From positions 1 through 48,585 of the IMG/VR virus record IMGVR_UViG_3300036892_000140: 48,585 bases of DNA; one strand, given 5' to 3'. The stretch's first letter is position 1, and each line of letters starts with the position of its first letter. The translations under genes and the position numbers were made by a program. The notes under the pieces were generated by a model. The model saw only the letters and a program-made list of their open reading frames with translations, was not told the origin of the DNA and did not search any database. Shown here one piece after another: positions 23,905-32,399 of the stretch. This stretch comes from a virus.

Positions 23905-23933
23905 TGACAGAGCTGTGGGGACAAGCCCAATGA
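23889..23933 (+). pseudogene. Remnant copy of the adaptor gene 3' end
   Basis: In frame this reads RILEQVMTELWGQAQ followed by TGA, against MLEQVMTELWGTAQ plus TGA at the end of the preceding 221-aa gene, with many third-position changes. No upstream open frame belongs to it; a stop interrupts the frame about 35 nt earlier. It is best explained as the leftover tail of a second, diverged adaptor gene. Confidence 0.55.
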
Positions 23934-24007
23934 TCGGGATGCTCCTAGGGATACTGTTCCTGGTGGTCGGTGGTTGGTGGCTGAGGCTCATCCGCAATGG
24001 CGAGTAA
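23930..24007 (+). CDS. Tiny membrane peptide, 25 aa
   Basis: ATG overlaps the TGA of the remnant above. The peptide is one hydrophobic helix (MIGMLLGILFLVVGGWWLRL) with a short polar tail (RNGE), and it overlaps the next start by 11 nt. Composition fits a single-pass membrane microprotein. It is too short for certainty. Confidence 0.35.
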   Translation: MIGMLLGILFLVVGGWWLRLIRNGE

Positions 24008-24296
24008 GACCGAAAAGACCATGGCTCAGCGCCTGGCGCTGCCGCAGCCGGTCCATAAGCGCGCCGTTCCCCACCCCATGGACCAGGCGACTCCGTGCGC
24101 GCCTGCCTTCGCGACCTGTCCAAAATGCGGCGACTGTGGTGAGGACTTCAAGCCTGGCGCGATGCACTACTGCCCGGATCCCCGCGTCGAGGTGGTGTTC
24201 GATGGTGGCGAGGCGGTGACGATGCGGGTGTGGAGTCGCGAGACCCAGAGCTGGTGGGAAGCTCCATTCATTAAAGCGAAGGCCGCCAATGGCTAG
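23997..24296 (+). CDS. Zinc-binding hypothetical protein, 99 aa
   Basis: CPKCGDCG (near residue 41) with HYC (near 57) makes one likely zinc site. The rest is beta-rich (VEVVFDGGEAVTMRVWS) and ends with a short basic tail. It overlaps the start of the large hub gene by 8 nt, so it may be a partner or chaperone of that protein. Confidence 0.55.
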   Translation: MASKTEKTMAQRLALPQPVHKRAVPHPMDQATPCAPAFATCPKCGDCGEDFKPGAMHYCPDPRVEVVFDGGEAVTMRVWSRETQSWWEAPFIKAKAANG

Positions 24297-27200
24297 CCGC
24301 ACCGATAAGCAGCCCATCGTTCCCGGCGCGCTGAACCTGCTGACGCCCGGAGACAAGATCCCGGCGGGCGGTTCGCTGCTGCTCGACAACTGGCGCGTAG
24401 ACCAGTTCGGCCAGCTCCGCTCGCGCCTGGGCACCAGCATCCAAGCAGCCCAGATCGGTTCGGGTGTCTTCCATACCATTGCGCGCGCGGCCGGTGATCG
24501 CTACTGCGGCGTCGGGAACGCCCTCTACTGGGGCGACAATGCGCAGACCGAAGTCGCTTCCGGCTTTGACGGCAATCCGCTGGGCATTGTGTTCTATGAC
24601 CAGGCCGGCTGGGTCATGAACACCGCCAAGCAGTTGCGCCTGGGATTGAACGGAGCGGGTTCGACGCCCTGGGGCGTGGGGGCGCCGGCCACGGCGCCGA
24701 CCGCTACCGCGGGCGCGCAGCAGTACAGCGTCGTCGAGGGGTTCGAACAATCCAGCCAACCGGCGGCGGGCATCGACGTGGGCTATTACGACTCCGTTGG
24801 TATCTTCCACGACGAGCCCACCAGCACCACGGTCCTCACAAGCGCTGGGACGATCGCGGTGACAAACGGTTCGGCGGCGATCGTGGGCACGGGGACGGCT
24901 TTTACGCAGGCCATGGTGGGGGCTGAAATTGAGATCACGGGCACGCTGAACGGTGTCAGCGGTTACTGGCTCGCGCCGATTGCTTCGGTCACGGATGCCA
25001 CGCACGCTAGCCTCGCACCTATCATCTGGGACTGGGACACTGCGAGCGGGTTGAGCTTCCAGATCACTACCCAGGTGCCGGCGGCCTCGGCCGACACCAC
25101 CAATTTCCAACAGGTCGGCGATGTGACGGCCAGCCTGCAGGTGAACGCCTCGGTCGTCGGGACCTGGGCGGTGACCGATGACCTCCTGACGTCGCGCGGG
25201 GGCGCGATCGACACCACCACCGAGGGCGTGGCGCAAGATGACGACGTCTTCCGCCTGTGGGTGTACTGTTCCAATCCGGCGGCGGTGGCCTCGTTCGCGG
25301 TGGTGCTGCTGTCGGGCTCGAGCGACACGGCCGGTCTGTCGGCGTATGTGACGATGCCCGGCAGTGTTCTCAACCAAACCCCGAACAGTTGGACGCTGCT
25401 GCAGATCCTGCGAAATATCAATCTGGATTCCTGGAATGCGGCGATCAACGCGATCGGGACGGTGCCGGTCTCCCCTGGCTTTCCGGAGGTGCAATCGGCG
25501 AATCCGGCGGAGCTGGCGGCGCTGATCGCGTCCTTCAGCCAGCGCACCGAGGCGCCGCATTTTACCGAAGTCGAGGGCGGCAAGATCTATACCGGCATGA
25601 CGGTCGAGATCGGCGGCAACCAGGAAGGTGGATCCGGCTACACGAATAACGGGCAGGTGACGGCCATCAATTGGAGTGCTATCTCGGGCCTGCAGGTGCT
25701 GGTGAATCTCACGGCGCCGTGCGTGTTCAACCTGGACAACTCCTACTTCGTGGGCACCGTGCAGGGAGTGCTGACGGGCACTGGAAACTACTTTGTGAGC
25801 TACGCGAACCAGTGGGACGAGGACGGGGATCTGTCGCCCATGTCGAACACGGTGACGTGCGTGGGCCAGAGCGTGGAGCTGACCAATATTCCGGTGTCGC
25901 CGGATCCCCAGGTGACGCAGCGCTGGATCTGGCGGGTTGGTTTCGGTTCGTCGCAGGCGCTGCAGGTGGGCCAGATCAATGACAACGTGACGACCTTCTT
26001 CGTCGATGCGATGTCGGTGGTGGCGGCGCAGGACGAGGGGCTAGTCGCGCCGACCGCGCGGACACAACCTCCGCCCGCCGCGGGCGTGATGGGGCCGTAT
26101 CTTTCCCAGCTGATGGCGTGGAACTGGCCCGGCCATCCATGCCGATATGGCTGGACTGAGCCTGGAATTCCGTGGGCATTTCCAGGCTGGGACGACGTAA
26201 ATGGTAACTGGGAGGATGCCGGCTCGGATGACGACCCGCTGTTGATGATCACAAATCACCAGCTGATGGCGCTGTTTTATAAGACCAGGTCGCTTGGCAG
26301 ATTGTATGGAAGTCCGGACACGGCTGACTATCAGGAAGTGGATCAAACGTGCGGCCTGGTGGGGCCGAAAGCCGTGGTCAATGGCGGCCAGGTGGACTAC
26401 TTCATGGGCCCGGAGGGGATTTACTACCGGAATTATGACTCAAAGGTGAAGATCTCCACCGATATCGACCCGATTTTCAAGGGCGATTACGTGCAATTGT
26501 CGACTGGTGAGTTCATTCCTCCCATCAGTAAAACCTGGATCGGGCTGAGCGTCCTCGAGCTCTGCAACGACCGGCTGTATGTGAGCTATGTGGAAGAGGG
26601 CGCGAGCCTGCCCACAATGACGCTGATCTGCCAGCTGCCCGGGCAGACCGCCATCACCGATGTGCCGACCTATCGCTGGTCGCGGATGTACGTGAATCCG
26701 GCCGCGGTGGGGCAGGCCGGCAATGTGGGCTTCACCGCGCTGCACTATGACGGGAATCCGTACCGGCTGATGGGCGGAGTGACCGGTAACTGGGTCTCTG
26801 GCGACCTGGTCGAAAGCGGCGGCTACCTGCTGAACCTGGAGTTCGGCGACACCAACGATTCGGGCGAGACGGTGCACGTGGCCTGGCAGTCGCGGTTTTC
26901 AGATCAGGGGTTGCCTGACAACCTCAAGTATTATTCGGACCTCGAGCTGGATGCCCAGACCGCCTTCAACGGCGACGGACTGTCCACGCTGAGCGTGTAC
27001 ATCGTCTACAACCACTCGATCAAAGTGCTGCTGGGGACCTTCACTTCGGCGGTGCAGGACACGCAAAGCTTTCCGCTGATGGGGATCGTGGGGTCTGTGC
27101 AGCATCCGCAGGGCTACTCGCCGTACGACGATCTACTGGCGAAGAACGCGGCGATCCGGGTGGAAGGCGACATCGGCTCGACCTGCATCATCTACGGCGC

Positions 27201-28347
27201 CTACCTGCACTGGTATCCGCAGGAGCGCCTGGCGACGACCTTCGACAGCGGGTTCATTGATCTCGGGCTGCCGGAGCGGGTGAAGCAGGCCGATTACCTG
27301 GAGTTCGTCGCGACCGGGATCGGGCAGCAGGTGACGCGGGCGCTCTACTCTGACCTCCCAGGGTCTGTGCTGACAGAACAGGCTAGCCTGCCGGTGACGC
27401 TGCCGAACGGGAGGGGAAACGTGCGCGCACGGCTGCCGGCGATCCTGGAAGGACGCAACCTGCGGGTGATGCTGTCGAACCCGCTCGGCTCACAGGCGTT
27501 TCAGATCCACGCAGCGCGCTTGCGCCAGCGGGTGATTGGCGAGTACATCGACGGGACGATCGGCGAGTACTTCGAGTCGCCCGAGTTCAGCGTGGCGCCG
27601 GGGCGAGACGGGGAGCTGAAGGATCTGCTGCTGGACTACGACTCGGAGACGCCTGGCGGGCAGTTGGTGCTGTACGCGGACTCCAATCCGCCGGAGGCTG
27701 GGCCGCCGGCGCTGACCGTGGCCCGCACGCTCCAGATTCCGACGGGCACGCGGCGCACATTCAGTTTTCCGTTCGAGGACTTGAGTAACAACCTGCCGTA
27801 CGGGACGTTGTTCAAGATCCGCGTGATTCCGCCCGCCGGGGGGATCATCCGGCTGCACGGGCGGGCGACCATCCGGGCGCGCATCATCGGCGTGTGCTTC
27901 GACGGCGCGGCGGGAGAGATATGGCTTACCCAACCGTTAGATCTATTTGGTGGCATTGGCGTCTTCCGCGAGATTGCGGTGGTGGCACAGACGCTCGGTC
28001 CTATGACCCTTACGATGTCCACGGAACTGCCGGGCGCGGTGATGGCGCCGGTCGCGAGCTTTCCTGTGAACTCGACCAATGCGACGAGTCGCCTGCCGGT
28101 GTACGCGCGGCTGCCGGGGACGACGAAGGGGCAGCTGCAGCAATTTCAGCTGAGCGGGGCTTATTGGGCGCGGCTGTTTGAAGTGAAGGTGCTGGGGCGC
28201 GGCCTGGGGAACAGCGAGACGGCGTGGCAATGGGTAAAGGTGCCGCTCGAGGAGACGAGCAACGAATGGCGCGAGATCAACATGCCGGTGCGGGCGACGC
28301 CGGAGGAGTTCACGTGGGTGGACCTGCCGGTGGACGCGATTGAGTAG
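24289..28347 (+). CDS. Large gp10-like tail hub protein with three C-terminal beta repeats
   Basis: A 1352-aa virion protein. The N-terminal block (LLLDNWRVDQFGQLRSRLGT, residues 27-46) and the later propeller-like strands (around 640-760, including YFMGPEGIYYRNYDSKVKISTDIDPIFKG) follow the pattern of P22 gp10-type packaged-DNA stabilising or tail-hub proteins. At this length it is nearly three times the size of P22 gp10. Residues 185-265 hold the beta module shared with the adaptor at 19353. From about 985 to 1310, three beta-sandwich-like units occur in tandem. It probably closes the portal and carries fibres; assigned by pattern and position. Confidence 0.6.
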   Translation: MASRTDKQPIVPGALNLLTPGDKIPAGGSLLLDNWRVDQFGQLRSRLGTSIQAAQIGSGVFHTIARAAGDRYCGVGNALYWGDNAQTEVASGFDGNPLGIVFYDQAGWVMNTAKQLRLGLNGAGSTPWGVGAPATAPTATAGAQQYSVVEGFEQSSQPAAGIDVGYYDSVGIFHDEPTSTTVLTSAGTIAVTNGSAAIVGTGTAFTQAMVGAEIEITGTLNGVSGYWLAPIASVTDATHASLAPIIWDWDTASGLSFQITTQVPAASADTTNFQQVGDVTASLQVNASVVGTWAVTDDLLTSRGGAIDTTTEGVAQDDDVFRLWVYCSNPAAVASFAVVLLSGSSDTAGLSAYVTMPGSVLNQTPNSWTLLQILRNINLDSWNAAINAIGTVPVSPGFPEVQSANPAELAALIASFSQRTEAPHFTEVEGGKIYTGMTVEIGGNQEGGSGYTNNGQVTAINWSAISGLQVLVNLTAPCVFNLDNSYFVGTVQGVLTGTGNYFVSYANQWDEDGDLSPMSNTVTCVGQSVELTNIPVSPDPQVTQRWIWRVGFGSSQALQVGQINDNVTTFFVDAMSVVAAQDEGLVAPTARTQPPPAAGVMGPYLSQLMAWNWPGHPCRYGWTEPGIPWAFPGWDDVNGNWEDAGSDDDPLLMITNHQLMALFYKTRSLGRLYGSPDTADYQEVDQTCGLVGPKAVVNGGQVDYFMGPEGIYYRNYDSKVKISTDIDPIFKGDYVQLSTGEFIPPISKTWIGLSVLELCNDRLYVSYVEEGASLPTMTLICQLPGQTAITDVPTYRWSRMYVNPAAVGQAGNVGFTALHYDGNPYRLMGGVTGNWVSGDLVESGGYLLNLEFGDTNDSGETVHVAWQSRFSDQGLPDNLKYYSDLELDAQTAFNGDGLSTLSVYIVYNHSIKVLLGTFTSAVQDTQSFPLMGIVGSVQHPQGYSPYDDLLAKNAAIRVEGDIGSTCIIYGAYLHWYPQERLATTFDSGFIDLGLPERVKQADYLEFVATGIGQQVTRALYSDLPGSVLTEQASLPVTLPNGRGNVRARLPAILEGRNLRVMLSNPLGSQAFQIHAARLRQRVIGEYIDGTIGEYFESPEFSVAPGRDGELKDLLLDYDSETPGGQLVLYADSNPPEAGPPALTVARTLQIPTGTRRTFSFPFEDLSNNLPYGTLFKIRVIPPAGGIIRLHGRATIRARIIGVCFDGAAGEIWLTQPLDLFGGIGVFREIAVVAQTLGPMTLTMSTELPGAVMAPVASFPVNSTNATSRLPVYARLPGTTKGQLQQFQLSGAYWARLFEVKVLGRGLGNSETAWQWVKVPLEETSNEWREINMPVRATPEEFTWVDLPVDAIE

Positions 28348-28351
28348 GGGA

Positions 28352-28425
28352 GGAATACAGAATACAGAATTCAGAATTCTGAATTCGGAGGGCCCCGGCA
28401 GGGGCTCGACATTCTAACTTCTTGC
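28352..28425. repeat. Composite heptamer element with hairpin core, copy h
   Basis: Forward units (AATACAG, AATTCAG), a GAATTC palindrome, then the core TCGGAG, stem GCCCC (28392-28396), GGCA loop, GGGGC (28401-28405) and CGACATTCTAACTTC. The stem differs in sequence from that of copy e but keeps pairing. It ends 1-2 nt before the ATG at 28427. Confidence 0.85.
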
Positions 28426-28426
28426 C

Positions 28427-29056
28427 ATGCCCGCCGCCACGTCCACGGTCCAGTTCCTCGACATCCCAGCCGGGGTGACTGGCGACGCGCTGATCGCGCT
28501 GGTCAATGACCGGCTGCGCGCCATCACGCAAGCGCTGAACACAGCGACGCCTATGCCGGCGATCGCCAGCGACCTCAACATGAACGGCTACCGCGTTGTG
28601 GTGCTCGGCAACGCCGTGAACCCCCAGGACGCGCTCAATATGGCGACCGGGGACAAGCGCTACGCGACCAGCGCGGCCATCGCGAAAGCGGTGGCCACCG
28701 CCGCTGCGGTGCCGGCCGCCGGAGGCGGCGCTAGCTCTAGCGTCAGTGTACTGATCTTAACCGTGCCGGGAACGCTCGCGATCGAGGCGAGCGCGACGGC
28801 GCTGGTTATCTTCTCGACGGCACAGAGTTGGACGAAGGTGAATCTGCTGGTGGAGCAGGCGCCGACCGATGGCGCGATCACGATCTCCGCAAAGGCCGGA
28901 ACGAAGATCCTGGGGACGGCGACGATCGCGGCCGGCGCGGTGGCTGGGAGTGCCACGATCAGCTGGACGCTGCCGGCGAACACGGTGCTGAGCGTGGATG
29001 TGACGACGGTGGGCTTGGACAATCCGGGGAGCGGGTTGAGCATCCTGCTCAGCTGA
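28427..29056 (+). CDS. Tail-fibre-like protein, 209 aa
   Basis: The stretch ASDLNMNGYRVVVLGNAVNPQDALNMATGDKRYA (about residues 46-80) is the common attachment and shaft-start motif of phage fibres. After a Gly/Ala-rich hinge, the C-terminal 100 residues are a beta domain (VLILTVPGTLAIEASATALVIFSTAQ) that could bind a receptor or another fibre. No signal peptide. It lies downstream of the hub gene. Confidence 0.65.
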   Translation: MPAATSTVQFLDIPAGVTGDALIALVNDRLRAITQALNTATPMPAIASDLNMNGYRVVVLGNAVNPQDALNMATGDKRYATSAAIAKAVATAAAVPAAGGGASSSVSVLILTVPGTLAIEASATALVIFSTAQSWTKVNLLVEQAPTDGAITISAKAGTKILGTATIAAGAVAGSATISWTLPANTVLSVDVTTVGLDNPGSGLSILLS

Positions 29057-29058
29057 GC

Positions 29059-29090
29059 GGTTGGTTTTCCTGGTTGCTCGTTGTTGGTGA
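29059..29090. repeat. Heptamer repeat, ACCAACA family, copy 3 (reverse)
   Basis: Read on the - strand this is ACCAACA, ACGAGCA, ACCAGGA, AAACCAACC. It fills the region just after the fibre gene stop and before the terminator at 29132, the third site of this family in the window. Confidence 0.65.
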
Positions 29091-29131
29091 AGAGCACCCA
29101 GGGGCAATGTATGAGGCGAGAGAGCGTGATC

Positions 29132-29182
29132 CGACCCGGGCCGCGTGTTTCTTTTCCTTTCTGACGGCCCGGGTCGCTTTTT
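29132..29182 (+). terminator. Rho-independent terminator-like hairpin
   Basis: A 12-bp perfect GC-rich stem (CGACCCGGGCCG at 29132-29143 pairing with 29165-29176), a 21-nt pyrimidine-rich loop and a CTTTTT tract (29177-29182). It lies between the fibre gene and the 913-aa receptor gene, whose GTG start is only 7 nt beyond. It may therefore attenuate rather than end transcription. Confidence 0.65.
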
Positions 29183-29188
29183 CCGCGC

Positions 29189-31930
29189 GTGTCCACGACA
29201 CTCCAGAAGTTAGATCCCCGCTACACCGTGCACCTGCGCGGCGTCGACGCGTTTGGCGCCATGGCTGCGATCACCGGCGCCAGCGAATCGGGCTTCACGG
29301 TCTCTGGCGTCTTTCGCGACGCCGCCGACTTCGCGGTGCTGTATCTGTACGACGCCGACGATTACTTTGGCCACCCCCGGCTCAAGTACCTGCCAGACTT
29401 CGACCTGAGTGGCCTGGTGCTCAGCTTCGATGTGACCTACACCGGGTTGCAGCCGCTGGATTCCGACAGTTTTCCGACAATCGATTGGCCGTATCTTGAC
29501 GCAATTTTGTCAGACGGATCGACCGCCCAGGTCTCGCTGTTTGCCAATGCCACTCAGGTCGGCGGCAACTACGTGGCGGCGCAAACGGTGCTGGAGCTCA
29601 CGGCGGGGCCAGCGGTGGCCTTCGACCGGGTGACCATCTGGTATCAGAACTACGCCTACGACTACATCGCGGCCGGCGGCGAGACCGCGGCGGCGGTGGC
29701 GGCGCTCCTGGCTGGCTACATCAACGCGACTGCCTGGGATGGCGCGCACGCGATCTCAGCGGTAGCCAGCGGTGCGACGATCACGGTGACCTCGGAGAAG
29801 GCCGGGACGGACGGCAACTTCATCACCCTCTATTCGGAATCGAAAACTTCCACTCTCACCGTAAACCCGGCGGTGGCGCCGCTGACGGGCGGCAATTCGA
29901 GTGCCACGTGGAACATTCAGCTGGATTTCACTTCCTTGGGGTTGACCAGCGTGCGGCAGTTGTGGCTGACGTTCGCGCCGGCGCTCGCGATCGCGGCGGC
30001 GTACGAGTCGACCGAGTGGACGGCAGTCTTTACGAACTGGTCGCTGACCGGCGCGGGGAGCAAGACGCTCCAGGTGGCTGGGCCCGGCAGCGTGCGGGTG
30101 GAGGATTCAAGCGCATGGTGCACATATACGGGTTCGTCCTGGTCGGTGGTGGATACGTCGGTCGGGAACTGGTCACGAGGTTTTGCCCATCAAGTCACCA
30201 ACCCAGGCGACTCGGTGACGGTTGCCTGCTACTGCCAAAGCGCCCACGACCTATACCTGGGGACGGCGCTGGAGTTCGGCTACGGAACGTTTTACATGAC
30301 CGTCGACGGCGGCCCCGCAGTGACCCTGTCCTGCGCGCTGGGATCTGGCGACGACCAGGTGATCGGGAGACGCCTGATCGCCGCCGGACTCACCTCCGGC
30401 AAGCACACCGTCGTGATCACGCTGGCGAGTGGAACGCTGGGGTATTTTGACTTCATCGAGGCCGCGGTGCTGTCGAATGTCCCCGCGCCGCCTGGTCCCT
30501 GGACCGGTAGGTCCCCGGCGTCCGATTACGACACCGACCACGGCTACAAGGTGTCTCCGACACGTTTGCTGTGGATGTTGACCAACCTGGGTTATTCGAC
30601 GGCCGAGCTGAACCTGTACATGGGCGTCTTCTGGTGGATGCAAAAAACCGGCACGGGCGGAGTCGTCCCCTTCGTGACCATCGATTTCTCGCAGACCACG
30701 TACCTCTCGGGCGACAGCGTCTTCCTGGTGCTCTCGGGCGAGGCCTTCGGCAAGACCGTGTTCCCGATCGAAGCCGGCTCGCCGGCTCTCATTGCGAACC
30801 ACTTTGCGTATTACCTCAACGAAGTGGCGGCTGGGACCTACGCGACCGTCGCTGGCTCGGTGCTGACGATCACGCTGCGCGCGGTGGGATCGAGCTACAA
30901 CTTCACTTTCTCCGCGTACAAGAACACAACGGTCACGCCGCTGACCTACACGGGCTCGCTGGAGGGTGGCACGATCGCGACGTGGGCGCTGGATCCGACG
31001 CAGACGCCGGTGATCAACGCCGCGGCATCGGCCTGGATGGCGGACCTGTTCACCCGCTCGAAGGCGGCCGGCATCAACGTGGTGGTGAGCTACTCGATGG
31101 AGCTGTGCTTCCCGCCGGCGGCGTGGGTGTCGCTGTTCCCGGACGGGAGGCCGGTGACGACGGCAACCGGGTTTGGAACCATCAACTCGAGCCAGTGCGT
31201 TCCTTCGAATTCGGCGTTTCTGGCGTACCAGCAGAAGGTGTTTCTCGCGACGGCGGCGCTCCAGACGGCGGCGGGGTTGCCGGTAATCTTGCAGTGCGGC
31301 GAGCATCTATGGTGGTACTTCCCGAACGCTTCCGGCATGGCTTACTACGACGCAGTCACAGCCGCAGCGGCCCAATCAACCCTTGGAAGGGCGCTGCACA
31401 CGTTCCTGACGCCCAACGATTCGCCCGCGGTGAACGGCTACGCGGACGCCGAGTTCCTCCGGGGGCGCCTGCAGGCGCACGTGGCGGCGATCGCGGCGGC
31501 GGTGCAAGCCGAGTTTCCAAGCGCCGAGTTCGAAGTCCTCTACCCTTACGACGTGAACTATCCGACGCCGGCCGGCGCGGATCTGGTCGGCGGGGCGCTG
31601 AACTATTTCGTGAATACGCCGCTCACCTGGCAGAAGCCGGGGACGCTCCAGCGCATCAAGATCGAGGCGCTGGACCGCGAGGTGTCGAGCCACAATCTGA
31701 CGCTCGCGATTCAGGCGATGCAGTTGCCGCTGGGCTGGGGCTGGCCGCCTGGCTTGGTGCGCTACCTGATCGGCGTGTACACGGGCGGGGCGACTTGGGA
31801 GCGCAGCCTTCTGGCGGCGGAGGCCGCGGGCGTGGCCGAGGTGATCCTGTTCGCGCTCGATCACGTGTGCCTGTTCGGGTGGGAGCTGGGGGATCCGGTG
31901 ATCGCGCCTTCGGCGCAGCTCGTGAGCTAA
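29189..31930 (+). CDS. Large tail protein with TIM-barrel hydrolase-like C-terminal half
   Basis: A 913-aa protein. The N-terminal half (1-430) is beta-rich, with DAADFAVLYLYDADDYFGHPRLKYLPDFDLSGLVLSFD and strands resembling carbohydrate-binding or fibre domains. The C-terminal half (about 450-905) alternates helices and strands like a TIM barrel. Two acidic residues sit at strand ends with aromatic neighbours, E638 in SYSMELCFPP and E705 in QCGEHLWWYF, as in glycoside hydrolases. A depolymerase or receptor-binding role is inferred. The GTG start at 29189 has no obvious ribosome-binding site; the next internal ATG is far inside the first domain. Confidence 0.55.
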   Translation: MSTTLQKLDPRYTVHLRGVDAFGAMAAITGASESGFTVSGVFRDAADFAVLYLYDADDYFGHPRLKYLPDFDLSGLVLSFDVTYTGLQPLDSDSFPTIDWPYLDAILSDGSTAQVSLFANATQVGGNYVAAQTVLELTAGPAVAFDRVTIWYQNYAYDYIAAGGETAAAVAALLAGYINATAWDGAHAISAVASGATITVTSEKAGTDGNFITLYSESKTSTLTVNPAVAPLTGGNSSATWNIQLDFTSLGLTSVRQLWLTFAPALAIAAAYESTEWTAVFTNWSLTGAGSKTLQVAGPGSVRVEDSSAWCTYTGSSWSVVDTSVGNWSRGFAHQVTNPGDSVTVACYCQSAHDLYLGTALEFGYGTFYMTVDGGPAVTLSCALGSGDDQVIGRRLIAAGLTSGKHTVVITLASGTLGYFDFIEAAVLSNVPAPPGPWTGRSPASDYDTDHGYKVSPTRLLWMLTNLGYSTAELNLYMGVFWWMQKTGTGGVVPFVTIDFSQTTYLSGDSVFLVLSGEAFGKTVFPIEAGSPALIANHFAYYLNEVAAGTYATVAGSVLTITLRAVGSSYNFTFSAYKNTTVTPLTYTGSLEGGTIATWALDPTQTPVINAAASAWMADLFTRSKAAGINVVVSYSMELCFPPAAWVSLFPDGRPVTTATGFGTINSSQCVPSNSAFLAYQQKVFLATAALQTAAGLPVILQCGEHLWWYFPNASGMAYYDAVTAAAAQSTLGRALHTFLTPNDSPAVNGYADAEFLRGRLQAHVAAIAAAVQAEFPSAEFEVLYPYDVNYPTPAGADLVGGALNYFVNTPLTWQKPGTLQRIKIEALDREVSSHNLTLAIQAMQLPLGWGWPPGLVRYLIGVYTGGATWERSLLAAEAAGVAEVILFALDHVCLFGWELGDPVIAPSAQLVS

Positions 31931-31986
31931 GAGGGAGGTGGGTGGGCCGTGGGAAAAGCTTTTCCTACCACCCACCGCCCACAACC
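31931..31986. repeat. GGGTGGT-family hairpin repeat directly after a stop codon, copy 2
   Basis: Begins on the base after the TAA of the 913-aa gene. The outer stem GGTGGGTGG (31937-31945) pairs with CCACCCACC (31968-31976), and the inner perfect palindrome GGAAAAGCTTTTCC spans 31952-31965. The right half (CTTTTCCTAC-x-ACCCACC) matches the element at 14749. Confidence 0.7.
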
Positions 31987-32006
31987 TGCTTGGGCAATTG
32001 AGTGTT

Positions 32007-32399
32007 ATGAACCTAGAGGCTATCCTGCTGTTGTTGCAGACCGCGCTGCCGCCGCTGATCAACCTGGCGGAGTCTATTTTCTCGAAGCATGGATCCGGCG
32101 CTACGAAAAAGGCGGTGGTGACCGCCCAGGCGCAGGCCATTATCCGGCCAACCGTGGCGGCGTCGCAAAGCATCGGGCAGACCGGCTGGATTCCTGTGCC
32201 GGATGAGTTCGTTGGCGGGGTGATCGAAGAGATGCTGGCGGCGATGAAGGCGTCGGGCGCGATCACCGCTCCACCGCTGCCCGCGGGGCTAGTCCCTCCG
32301 GTGGTAACAATGGATGCCGCGAATCCGGCGGCGCTGTCGAAGCTGAAGACGGGCGTGACGTTCGAGGGAGGCGGCTCCTCGCCGGGGACGCCGCGGTAA
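32007..32399 (+). CDS. Hypothetical protein, 130 aa
   Basis: Starts MNLEAILLLLQTALPPLINLAESIFSK, a hydrophobic helix that could insert in membranes or pack as an amphipathic helix. The rest is polar with a Pro-rich C-terminus. ATG 32007 is chosen because the upstream part of the frame is only repeat sequence. It may be a minor virion or lysis-related protein; no family is recognised. Confidence 0.5.
   Translation: MNLEAILLLLQTALPPLINLAESIFSKHGSGATKKAVVTAQAQAIIRPTVAASQSIGQTGWIPVPDEFVGGVIEEMLAAMKASGAITAPPLPAGLVPPVVTMDAANPAALSKLKTGVTFEGGGSSPGTPR

Noticed and set aside
21710-31930. Search for a diversity-generating retroelement acting on the fibre proteins
   Set aside because: No reverse transcriptase and no template/variable repeat pair with adenine-directed changes was seen; the repeats in the 457-aa protein are ordinary.
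30571-32001. Plus-strand frame of 476 codons over the receptor protein gene
   Set aside because: Out-of-frame shadow with composition typical of GC-rich third-position bias; it also crosses the stop and repeat of the true gene.
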